64,000 bases of DNA from Oceanihabitans sp. IOP_32 (GTDB lineage: Bacteria; Bacteroidota; Bacteroidia; Flavobacteriales; Flavobacteriaceae). The stretch is taken from the NCBI RefSeq assembly GCF_009498295.1, contig NZ_CP040813.1, forward strand, positions 2,549,001 through 2,613,000, given 5' to 3'. Of this stretch, positions 52,577-61,362 are shown piece after piece. Numbering within the stretch: the stretch's first letter is position 1; the number at the start of each line of letters is the position of its first letter. The translations under genes were made by a program, and so were the position numbers. The notes below the pieces were generated by a model. It ran no database searches and had not been told where the DNA came from. It was given only the letters and a program-made list of their open reading frames with translations.

Positions 52577-53668
52577 CTAATCGTAAAGATTTTCGGTTAA
52601 AACCTGCTTATAAACAATATCAAATTCATTTAAATCTATGTCTTTTAAATAAAAGTTTCCTAAAATTTGTTTTACCTTTTTATCAATATCGATATCTTTA
52701 AATTTTTCTGGATACAAGGTTTTAGCAACATACCACGAATTTATTAATGCATAATCATAACTTACACTATTGTTAATGTATCTAGGTATTATATATACAT
52801 TTCCATTTTTCACTGCTTTTAAGGTGTTGTGCAATAATGAATTAGGTTGCATTTCTTTTTCGGCCAAATTCCAGCCATCAGAATCTATAAAAATATAGTC
52901 GGGATTCCATTCTATTATTTTCTCAATATCTACCATTATTGGTCGGTTTTTTAATTGCCCATTTTCCAAGCCGGCAACCACATTCTTAGAATGGGTTAGA
53001 ACAAACGGTGTAAAATCGGTTCTTGTAGATGTAATACCATGTGAGCCGTTATAAGAAAGCCCACCTGCATATACCGTTGGTTTATTTTCTTCGGCTACGG
53101 TGCTCGTTCTTTTTTCTATGTCGTCCATTTCATTTTGGATGAAATCAATAAGTTGCACAGCACGTTCATTTTTATCAAGCACTTTACCTACGATGGTGAT
53201 GGTGTTGTAAATTTTATCGTTTTCTGAGCCTAATTCACCGTTTTCTATGGCCACTACAGGTATCCCTGTTTTTTGTTGTAAGTCGTCTACTTTTTGTTTG
53301 GCCGATGGTACCGTAATAAAAATGACATCTGGTTTTGCCTTCATAATTAATTCGGCATCGCCACCAGGTTGCGGACCAATTACAGGAATTTCTTTAATTT
53401 CTGGAAATGCCAAATTATAAGGTCTTGTGGTTCTTCGCTCCGTTTCTTCTATGCCTACCACATTGGGTATGGCATCGAAATAACTTAAAAAACGCATAGA
53501 ACCCGCATTAACACCGATTAGTTTGGTGACCTTTTTGGGTATTTCTACCTTTCGGCCTAAAACATCTTCAATTATTATGGTTTCTTTTTGTGTAGATGTC
53601 GTGTTTTTTTTACATTGAAAAGAAACGAGAACGACTACTAGTAAAACGGTAATTTTAATAAATTTCAT
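52577..53668 (-). CDS. ABC importer substrate-binding lipoprotein (FepB/BtuF type)
   Basis: 363 residues with a lipoprotein signal (VVLVSFQC, Cys 19). Periplasmic-binding fold of the helical-hinge class: EDVLGRKVEIPKKVTKLIGV, IMKAKPDVIF, IEWNPDYIFIDSDGW. The ligand is not decided by sequence: siderophore-iron or cobalamin are both possible. Starts 3 bases after a TonB-dependent receptor remnant, so a receptor gene once headed the operon. Confidence 0.88.
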   Translation of the reverse strand: MKFIKITVLLVVVLVSFQCKKNTTSTQKETIIIEDVLGRKVEIPKKVTKLIGVNAGSMRFLSYFDAIPNVVGIEETERRTTRPYNLAFPEIKEIPVIGPQPGGDAELIMKAKPDVIFITVPSAKQKVDDLQQKTGIPVVAIENGELGSENDKIYNTITIVGKVLDKNERAVQLIDFIQNEMDDIEKRTSTVAEENKPTVYAGGLSYNGSHGITSTRTDFTPFVLTHSKNVVAGLENGQLKNRPIMVDIEKIIEWNPDYIFIDSDGWNLAEKEMQPNSLLHNTLKAVKNGNVYIIPRYINNSVSYDYALINSWYVAKTLYPEKFKDIDIDKKVKQILGNFYLKDIDLNEFDIVYKQVLTENLYD

Positions 53669-53671
53669 TTT

Positions 53672-53815
53672 TTAAAATTTTATTTTAACGATTCCAGAAA
53701 ATGTTCTTGGAGCGCCATATAAATAAGCGGTACCTCCTTTTTTGGTTTCTCGTGGCTGGAGGTAATCACGTTTGCTATGATGCTTACCTGTCCATGTTAA
53801 TAATTTAATTGATAT
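53672..53815 (-). pseudogene. TonB-dependent receptor, C-terminal remnant
   Basis: 47 in-frame residues up to the stop at 53672: ISIKLLTWTGKHHSKRDYLQ, then PRETKKGGTAYLYGAPRTFS, then GIVKIKF; the last beta-strand ending in aromatic Phe is typical of outer-membrane receptors. Just upstream an in-frame TAA stops the frame; a few further residues (NNILNIN) are visible in another frame, then similarity ends. The barrel and plug are gone. Confidence 0.72.
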
Positions 53816-53818
53816 TTA

Positions 53819-54561
53819 AAATATTGTTTTAGAAATCCCAGTTATAAAGCACGAGTTTCTATTGTGTACTATGACATCTTAAATTAAAACAGCAAGGCAA
53901 AAAAAAGTGTTTGTATAGATTTTGTTATTATTAATTTTCTGGTCTACACTCTTAGTTATATTTTTTTATTAATTCGTAATATTCAGCAAATATAGATGCT
54001 ATTTTGATTTTAAAAAAATAACATCTTATTTATTCAACTTTTACATCAACATTTAAATCATTTCACTCCTACATTTTTTAATGTTTTACATTGAAAAGAT
54101 TATCATGTCGATTAGCTTTATTTAGTTGTAAATCTGGCTTAAGACAAACAATAAAGCAACTAGTACACGAGGGTGTTCTGTTTTGAGGTTATTATTTGGA
54201 AGCTTGTAAGCTATTAGTGCTTATTCCTCTAGGTGGTTTTCTGCATTATGGACTCATAGGGTTGCGTCTAATCGTTAGAATTAGAAGCCTTAAAAATGTA
54301 GTGATGTTAATTTGGTATAACTAAATACATATCACCCAAGCCAAATTTATAGAAATAGAAATTTTGTTGTTATTATTGATGTTTTCGCGGCCCGTTTTGA
54401 TGTTTGTTCTCTTATAGACATCATAAATTATATCAATAAAATTTGAACACCAAAACACCGCGGCATGAGTTATGTTATAAATTCTAATTTTCAGCTTATG
54501 TTTTTAGATCTGTATTTTTAATAGTTACAATATAATTTGCATTTAGTAATCTGTGTTGCTC
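53819..54561. other. 740-base gap with no recognisable gene
   Basis: Very AT-rich. Where the missing body of the receptor gene would lie there is only unrelated-looking DNA. A single repeat-like end, taatttggtat, occurs at 54309-54319. I see no riboswitch core or tRNA, and no open frame worth calling. Confidence 0.6.
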
Positions 54562-56310
54562 TTAAAGCTCACAATCTGAGGTTTCTGGGCCTTCTGCAGT
54601 ACCTTCCCAATCTGGATCTGCTACGCCAGTCCATAGGTTTGTTTTCGCATCAAAAGTCACGGCGTGTACTCTGGCAAAAGCACCATATCTTTTTATTGTT
54701 TTCACATCGAATCCTGCGTTTTTCCAAAGTATGGAGTCGGCGCCAGACCAGCCATTATTTGGAGTGAATTCTGCGCTAAACTTTGCGCCACTAAAACTTG
54801 ATTTTTTTGTTAGCGAATCTGTAATTCTTACTGGATGAATTCGAGGTGCAGAAACAGCGTCTTTAATGGTTAAGCCCCTATCTATGTGTCTGGAAATGGT
54901 TTGTGCAATTCCGGATAGAATTCGCATTCCGCCAGCAGCTCCCAAAACCATAACGGTTTCGCCATTTTTAGTTACTATGGTTGGGGCAATGGTTGTTCTA
55001 GGTCTCGAGCCAGGTGCTTGATCGGAATCGGACAAATAAGTACCCATAGTAGACGCATAAACAAAACCTAAGCCTGGAGTTATTACTTTCGAGCCAAATA
55101 AAGGCCCTATGGTTTGGGTTATAGACACAACCATGCCTTTGCAATCGGCTGTGACAAAATGGGTAGTGTGGTGGCTGTTTTCTCCCCAAGTATTACCACT
55201 CCAATCCGTTTGGTTTGCTAATAGATTATGAGACGTTTTGCTAGAAGATTTGGTTTTAGCCGTTTCTATTGTGGGAATTGTTATCGTTGATGCTTGTTCT
55301 TTAGCCCAAGCTTTGCTTTGAACTAAATCTAAATCCGCTTCTTTATAATCGGTTGTCATGGTATTGATGGCAATGGCCAATGCTTGGTTCACAACAGTTG
55401 CCCATTGTGTATCGTTTATTTGAGTTAAATCGAAATTTTCGAGAATGTTTAAGGTTTTAATTAATAATCCACCTCCAGATGGTGCGGGCATGGTGTGAAT
55501 TTGATAGCCTCTGTAATTCGTGGTTACATATCTCATATCGTGGGCTTTGTAATTTTTTAAATCGTTAAGACTTACATAGCCTCCGTTGGCTGCCATATCT
55601 GCTGCTATCATCTTAGCTGTTTGACCTTCATAAAAATCTGCTCCATTAGTTTCTGCAATACGCTGGAGTGTTGCTGCTAAATCGGGTTGTTTTAGTGTTT
55701 CGCCAGCTTGGTAGAGTATAGAATCGTTTTTAAACATTTGATTACGAAATCCAGGGTCGTTTATGATATCGTTATAAGCTAATTTATGTCTATTGGCCTC
55801 ACCAGGTAGTAATTCAAATCCATTAGAAGCATAGTTAATTGCAGCCGCCATTAATTGATTTAACGGCAATGAGCCATGCTCTTTATGCAACCTCATTAAA
55901 GAGGCTACAACACCTGGAGTTGCAATGGTTTTATAACCAGATTTTGCCGGTGTTTCTGGAGTGGTGTAGTTTAAGGGAATTTCCGTCATGCCATTATAGC
56001 CTTGAAAAGTGCCATCTGTTTTTCTTACAAGCACCAAGTTTCGGCCACCAATACCATTCATGGTTGGTTCTACTACGGCTAAAACAAAAGCAGTTGCCAA
56101 TGCCGCATCGGCAGCATTACCACCTTCTTCTAAGATGTGTAAACCCGCTTGAGTTGCTAGAGGTTGAGCTGTTGCGACCATTCCATTAGCCGAAATTGCA
56201 AACTGCGGATCCCCATCATCAGTTATTTGATCTTTAGATTTTTCATTTTTTTTACAGGAAAAAATTGTTGCGATTAAGAGAAAAAGTATTATTGGAAGTT
56301 GATTTTTCAT
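54562..56310 (-). CDS. ggt: Gamma-glutamyltransferase, lipoprotein form
   Basis: 582 residues with a lipoprotein signal (IATIFSC, Cys 19), then the Ntn-hydrolase that cuts itself before the catalytic threonine: NSHHTTHFVTADCKGMV with T382 (or T383). GGNAADAALATAFVLAVVEP, GGRNLVL, MPAPSGGG and the later PGSRPRTTIAPTI and GAAGGMRI are conserved. It hydrolyses or transfers gamma-glutamyl groups from glutathione and related peptides at the cell surface or periplasm. Its place after a SusCD/peptidase set fits peptide use. Confidence 0.92.
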   Translation of the reverse strand: MKNQLPIILFLLIATIFSCKKNEKSKDQITDDGDPQFAISANGMVATAQPLATQAGLHILEEGGNAADAALATAFVLAVVEPTMNGIGGRNLVLVRKTDGTFQGYNGMTEIPLNYTTPETPAKSGYKTIATPGVVASLMRLHKEHGSLPLNQLMAAAINYASNGFELLPGEANRHKLAYNDIINDPGFRNQMFKNDSILYQAGETLKQPDLAATLQRIAETNGADFYEGQTAKMIAADMAANGGYVSLNDLKNYKAHDMRYVTTNYRGYQIHTMPAPSGGGLLIKTLNILENFDLTQINDTQWATVVNQALAIAINTMTTDYKEADLDLVQSKAWAKEQASTITIPTIETAKTKSSSKTSHNLLANQTDWSGNTWGENSHHTTHFVTADCKGMVVSITQTIGPLFGSKVITPGLGFVYASTMGTYLSDSDQAPGSRPRTTIAPTIVTKNGETVMVLGAAGGMRILSGIAQTISRHIDRGLTIKDAVSAPRIHPVRITDSLTKKSSFSGAKFSAEFTPNNGWSGADSILWKNAGFDVKTIKRYGAFARVHAVTFDAKTNLWTGVADPDWEGTAEGPETSDCEL

Positions 56311-56336
56311 TTTTTTTCATTTTTAAATGAGCTGTT

Positions 56337-56378
56337 ATACCAGTTTAATTTTTAAATGTCGTTTTGTTAATTTGGTAT
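56337..56378. repeat. MITE-like repeat, copy F (short form, reversed)
   Basis: 42 bases starting ataccagtttaattttta and ending ttaatttggtat; its reverse complement differs from copy D at only a few positions. It lies just upstream of ggt. Confidence 0.72.
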
Positions 56379-56553
56379 TAGATTCTAATTGTTTACCATT
56401 CTTAAATGTACTAAAAAATAATGTTGGTATTTTAATACCATTTATCAGTTGGAATTTCGAGAACAAAACACTTTTTCTAATACGCTAATTAAAATCATTA
56501 TTTTTTGCGGTAATTGATGATAAAAACTTCGGTAATTTTTGATTTAAATAATA

Positions 56554-56585
56554 AGAGGTTGCTAAAATAGTTTTTAGCAACCTCT
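56554..56585 (-). terminator. Terminator after the SusC-SusD operon
   Basis: Perfect 14-bp stem agaggttgctaaaa/ttttagcaacctct with a 4-base loop; on the - strand it is followed by a T-rich tail. It separates susD from ggt, so ggt needs its own promoter. Confidence 0.85.
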
Positions 56586-56605
56586 ATAAAAACCCAAATT
56601 ATTAA

Positions 56606-58024
56606 TTATTGATTTACAGGTGTTGGTGTAAATAAATCTGGTATTGTGCTAGGTATGTTACTATTGTTATTTATCTCATCTTGAGCATATAAAAATCGCT
56701 GTGGATTTATTGTTGTGGTGTTATTATTTAAAGGAAACGGTACCATAACATCACTGTCTGATGCTCTTAGTCTTCGTGCGTCATTAAATGGTATATAAGT
56801 GCTAAAGCCTGTCACGTATCGTTCTTCAATAATCTCTCTGAGTACAGCTCTATCAGTCGCAATACTATCGGTATTTTCTATGCCACCTGGTTCAAAGTCG
56901 GTCAATACATAGTCATCATATTGTAGTGGATCTCCATTAAGGACATTAAAGGCATCTCCAGATCTTAAATGGGCTCTTAACTCATTTAGTTTATCAATGG
57001 CTCCTTGAGTGTTACCGTCTCGTAACAAGCATTCGGCCCAAATTAATAGGTTCTCCTCAAAACTAACTAATTTCATAGGAGTAGTGGCATCATCAATTCC
57101 ACCTACTTGTGCACCGTCGCCATCTATAAAGCTGTAGTTTCTTCTAGCAGTTTCATTTGTTTTGCTATTATTTCTACTATTAGTGTTACTTGGATCAATT
57201 AAATCTCTGTAAAATGTACCAGCACCGGTCATGTCACCAGCTCGACTACTATTTACAAAATTATTTAATATGTTACTGTTGCCAGGTACACTGCCAACGG
57301 GGTTGTAAGACATTGTTCCCGAATTGTTGCTAATTCCGTTTACTACATTCGCCAAAGCTAGCGGGTACTGTTTTGTTTGCAAATAATAGCGCGCTTTTAA
57401 TGTATAAGCCGCAGCAATCCATTTGTTTTCATCACCTCCAAAATAGTTGTCTTGACTATTTGTGTTTGGAGTTGTGGAACTGTTTTGAAGTTTAACAATA
57501 GCATTGTCAAGTAGTGTTTGTAAAGCCTCGTACACATCTGCCTGAGCATCAAAATTTGGGTCTGGAGAATCTAAACCTGGGTTATCTGGTGTGGCTTCAG
57601 AATAAGGAATATCTCCAAACAATGATGCTGCTGTACCTACTGCTAGAGCTTCATTAACATCGATAATACCTTGTAATCGACTCACATTTGGTGAGATTTC
57701 TCTAATTTTTTTATTCTGAACTAGAATTCCATTATAAAGATGCCCCCAAATAGGGTCTGAATCACCAGGAGTATAAACGTAATTATACAGGGTTTCTTGA
57801 ACCAGTTGTAGGCCTATTAAACCTCCCGTATAATACATGCTTGTTCTTGCTAATTGCCCTTGTTGTATTTGAGCATTTGCCAATAAGGTTCCTCGTAGTA
57901 GTAAGTCTCCCGAAGGTACTTCTACCAATTGATTTGGATTATCATTCACATCTAAATAGTCATCGCATGCCACCACAGATGTTAAAAAAATAAATGATAA
58001 TATAATTCTATATGTATATTTCAT
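56606..58024 (-). CDS. SusD/RagB family nutrient-binding lipoprotein
   Basis: 472 residues with a lipoprotein signal (LTSVVAC, Cys 20) followed by DDYLDVNDNPNQ, the common SusD opening. TPR-type helices in the first half and a binding face in the second; ANGL-like AVGTAASLFGDIPYSEA motif present. It belongs to the SusD_2-like group often linked to peptide rather than glycan uptake; in this locus, with peptidase and ggt neighbours, a peptide ligand is likelier. It starts 12 bases after susC. Confidence 0.9.
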   Translation of the reverse strand: MKYTYRIILSFIFLTSVVACDDYLDVNDNPNQLVEVPSGDLLLRGTLLANAQIQQGQLARTSMYYTGGLIGLQLVQETLYNYVYTPGDSDPIWGHLYNGILVQNKKIREISPNVSRLQGIIDVNEALAVGTAASLFGDIPYSEATPDNPGLDSPDPNFDAQADVYEALQTLLDNAIVKLQNSSTTPNTNSQDNYFGGDENKWIAAAYTLKARYYLQTKQYPLALANVVNGISNNSGTMSYNPVGSVPGNSNILNNFVNSSRAGDMTGAGTFYRDLIDPSNTNSRNNSKTNETARRNYSFIDGDGAQVGGIDDATTPMKLVSFEENLLIWAECLLRDGNTQGAIDKLNELRAHLRSGDAFNVLNGDPLQYDDYVLTDFEPGGIENTDSIATDRAVLREIIEERYVTGFSTYIPFNDARRLRASDSDVMVPFPLNNNTTTINPQRFLYAQDEINNNSNIPSTIPDLFTPTPVNQ

Positions 58025-58036
58025 AGTGTTTTCTTT

Positions 58037-61000
58037 TTAATAATTAAACTTGATTCCAAAAGCATAACTTCTCGATCCTGGGTTAGAGAAGTAATCTATG
58101 CCTCGAGCTCTACCAACGCCAAATTGATTAATATCTGGGTCAATACCAACAACATCGGTCCAAATCACTAAGTTACGTCCAGAGGCTGTAAACACAATAG
58201 AACTTAAACCAGTTGCCTTCTGAAATTTCTCTGAATTTAAAGTGTATGATAATGATAATTCTCTGAAGCGTGTCCAGCTACCATCTTCTACAGCAAATTC
58301 ATTTAATTTACCATCACCAAAACCGTATAAAGAGGTGTAATAATCTTCATCTAGCAACACATTGCCGCCACCAAAATTTCCTACATTACCTCTAACTACC
58401 GATCCGGCAGGAAATACATTACCATCATAATTTACTAAATCTTCCGTTAAGGTGATGGTGTTACCAGTATCTGCATGTGTTCCAAAAAACGAGGTAATAA
58501 ATCTAGTTCTTTGCGCTAAGTCATTGCCTTGGCTCGTGTCGAATAAAGCCGATAATGATAAGTTCTTGTAAGACAAATCAAGTTGTATACCGCCTCTCCA
58601 GTCTGGATTAGGATCTCCAACGATTAAGTTTCCTCCTGTGTCAACCATTGGAAACCCGTTTGGATCTAAAGTAAGGCTGCCATCTGCATTTCTAAGGGCG
58701 CCTTGAGTGTATAATACACCAAGTGGTTGACCATCTATGGCCACCGATTCTACCGAAGAACCTTCTGAAAATTCTTGAATAAACTCTCCTTCACGTTTTA
58801 CACCGTAAACCATGTTGTCGTTTTTACTGTAGTTTATAGCAATCGATCCTCTCCAATCTTGGTTCCTTAAGAAATCGTATTTTAATTCAATTTCAAGGCC
58901 TTTATTTTCTATGGTAGCACCGTTGGCATAAATTTCGTCGAAACCTAATGATGGCACTAGAGACACATTTAATAAGACATCTTCAGTTTTATTGGTGTAG
59001 TATGTAGAAGACAAGCTTAATCTGTTTTTAAAGAATCTTAGATCTAGTCCGAACTCATATTCTGTTTTAATTTCAGGTTTAAGATTTGAATTTCCCAAAC
59101 GTTCATCTAATTGAAAACCACCGCCAAAATCTTCTAAGGCAATATTGTCTGAAAAAGAGCTGTATTCACCCACTTCATATACTGTTTGTTCTCTATGAGC
59201 CAAAGGCACGTTAGCAACTTGTCCAAAAGCAAATCTTAATTTACTAAATGAAAGTGCGTTTGCTGTTTCGAATAACTCACTAAAAGTCCATCCTAATTCT
59301 AAGCTAGGGTAGAAGAAGCCATTAGCAGATTTCGGTAAAACCGAGTGTTTCTCGTAGGCACCACCTAATTGTAAAATTAGTTGATTGGCATATTCAAAAT
59401 TAGCGGTACCATAAAAGCGAATATTTCTTCGGCTGTTTCTACTGGTTTCAGAAGCTATATTTTCTTTTGCCGAAAGTTCGGCCGCATCAAGAGGTTTTCT
59501 AAAGTTGGCTATAAAATTATTGGCTTCACTAAAAATACTCTTACGTCGTCTATCATTAAGACCAAAACCTAATACAAAATTTGAGTTTAGATTGTCGCTT
59601 AACTCATAATTGAAATTGGTTAAAAAATCACCGTTTAATTCTTGATTGGTGATTATTTCATCATTAAACAAGCCATATATTCTTTCTGCACCCCCTGTAT
59701 AATATGGAAAAAAGTAAACTCTCGTATCATTGTAGAAATCTACGCCACCACGTAAAATAGAGCTAATATTATCATTCCATTGGTAGGTAACCTCTCCTGC
59801 ACCTATTAATCTGTTTAACGACGCGGTACTTGATTGTTCGTTAATAGTCCATAGTGGGTTGTTGTATATTGGGTTGTCGCTATTTCCTAAATATCTTCTA
59901 TAGGCACGATGTCTATTAGTTGTAATAGTTCCAGAACTGCTATGATGATTACCTATGTAATCTGATTGATCGAAATCTGCAGGGCTTCGCAACAAACCTA
60001 AATACAAACCAGCTGCATTAGATCCCTGCTGTGTTCTATTAGAACCTGTATGGATGTAATTGGCTTTAAATGATGTTTTTAGTTTATCAGATAAGTTTTG
60101 AGTGGCATTAATAGAAAAGTTTGTCTTTTTGTAATAGCTACTTTTAATAATACCATTTTGATTTACATGCCCCCCACTTAAATAGAAAGTACCTTTTTCG
60201 TTACCAGAGCTTATGGTAAATTTATTGTCATAGGTGATCCCTGTTCTAAACACTTGGTCGAAATTTCTATCGGTATAGATCTCTCTTGAGTTTTTTTGTG
60301 TTATCGGGTAGATGACATTATCTGAAACAAGCGATTCAAAAAACTCACCAGAGGTATCTACAGCATCTGCACCCCCGCTTCTGTCTGAAATTCTATCCCC
60401 CCAAGAGCGTTGAGCAGTAGGGTCGAATACGCCATTATTTCCTTGTCCAAAAGAAGTTTGAAGCGGGTGTTTATAAGAAATCTCATCTATAGAGATTCCT
60501 GAAGAGTAAGTGGCTGAAAACTTTCCCACCTTACCTTTTTTAGTTGTAATTACAATAACTCCATTTAAAGCTCTAGAGCCGTATAAAGCTCCTGCTGAAG
60601 CTCCTTTAAACACTTGAAAAGACTCAATGTCGTCTGGATTAATATCGTTTAGTCGTGATTGTTGAGAGACTCCTGCAGAAGCGTCTGTGTCACCAGATCC
60701 ACTCAGGTTGTCGTTGTTTAAAGGAATACCATCGACTACAATTAAGGGTTGGCTAGAGCCACTTAATGAGCTTGCACCTCTAATTTGAATATTGGACCCA
60801 GCACCAGGATCGCCAGAAGTTCCGGTTATACTAACTCCTGCTGCTTTACCTGCAATACCATCAATAATTTTGTTTTCTGCGGCTTGCACCAGTTTGTCTG
60901 CATCAATTTTAGAGTACGTCGAGGCCATTTTATCCCGCTGTTCTTTGAAGCCAAGGGCATTAATAACTACCTCGTCTAAACTCTCTGAGTCTTCTTCTAA

Positions 61001-61276
61001 GGTAACCGTTAGTGTTGTTTGGTTTCCAACGGAAATTTCTTTAGTCTTAAAACCAATGTAGCTAAACTCTAAAATAGCGCCTGCTGCGACATCTATGCTA
61101 AAGTTTCCATCAAAATCTGTGGCTGTCCCGTTTGAGGTGTCTTTCTCAATAACCGAAGCTCCTGCTAAAGGAATGCCACCTTGATCGGTTACTGTACCTG
61201 TTACTGTGTTTTGTGCATAAATTAAGGCACATGAAAACAGTGAAACAAGTGTTGAAAAAAAACGTTTTTTGTTCAT
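58037..61276 (-). CDS. SusC/RagA TonB-linked outer-membrane transporter
   Basis: 1079 residues: signal peptide (to about 21), a carboxypeptidase-regulatory-like beta domain (NTVTGTVTDQGGIPLAGASV ... FSYIGFKTKEI), a TonB box region, the plug (KAAGVSITGTSGDPGAGSNI, VVDGIPLNN, ALNGVIVITTKKGK) and a 22-strand barrel ending YFSNPGSRSYAFGIKFNY. Imports substrates captured by the SusD lid. It lies 86 bases downstream of the peptidase gene, probably in one transcript. Confidence 0.95.
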   Translation of the reverse strand: MNKKRFFSTLVSLFSCALIYAQNTVTGTVTDQGGIPLAGASVIEKDTSNGTATDFDGNFSIDVAAGAILEFSYIGFKTKEISVGNQTTLTVTLEEDSESLDEVVINALGFKEQRDKMASTYSKIDADKLVQAAENKIIDGIAGKAAGVSITGTSGDPGAGSNIQIRGASSLSGSSQPLIVVDGIPLNNDNLSGSGDTDASAGVSQQSRLNDINPDDIESFQVFKGASAGALYGSRALNGVIVITTKKGKVGKFSATYSSGISIDEISYKHPLQTSFGQGNNGVFDPTAQRSWGDRISDRSGGADAVDTSGEFFESLVSDNVIYPITQKNSREIYTDRNFDQVFRTGITYDNKFTISSGNEKGTFYLSGGHVNQNGIIKSSYYKKTNFSINATQNLSDKLKTSFKANYIHTGSNRTQQGSNAAGLYLGLLRSPADFDQSDYIGNHHSSSGTITTNRHRAYRRYLGNSDNPIYNNPLWTINEQSSTASLNRLIGAGEVTYQWNDNISSILRGGVDFYNDTRVYFFPYYTGGAERIYGLFNDEIITNQELNGDFLTNFNYELSDNLNSNFVLGFGLNDRRRKSIFSEANNFIANFRKPLDAAELSAKENIASETSRNSRRNIRFYGTANFEYANQLILQLGGAYEKHSVLPKSANGFFYPSLELGWTFSELFETANALSFSKLRFAFGQVANVPLAHREQTVYEVGEYSSFSDNIALEDFGGGFQLDERLGNSNLKPEIKTEYEFGLDLRFFKNRLSLSSTYYTNKTEDVLLNVSLVPSLGFDEIYANGATIENKGLEIELKYDFLRNQDWRGSIAINYSKNDNMVYGVKREGEFIQEFSEGSSVESVAIDGQPLGVLYTQGALRNADGSLTLDPNGFPMVDTGGNLIVGDPNPDWRGGIQLDLSYKNLSLSALFDTSQGNDLAQRTRFITSFFGTHADTGNTITLTEDLVNYDGNVFPAGSVVRGNVGNFGGGNVLLDEDYYTSLYGFGDGKLNEFAVEDGSWTRFRELSLSYTLNSEKFQKATGLSSIVFTASGRNLVIWTDVVGIDPDINQFGVGRARGIDYFSNPGSRSYAFGIKFNY

Positions 61277-61362
61277 ACTTTTTAGATTTAGTTAATAAAT
61301 AGTTTAGTTAAAATTTTTAGTTGTTCTCGCAAGGTGATTTTTCTATTTTTGTCTCACATAAT

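Noticed and set aside
52377-54561. Cobalamin riboswitch upstream of the ABC importer
   Set aside because: No B12-box-like core (GCCACTG) with the expected stems was found in the gaps at 52377-52576 or 53819-54561.
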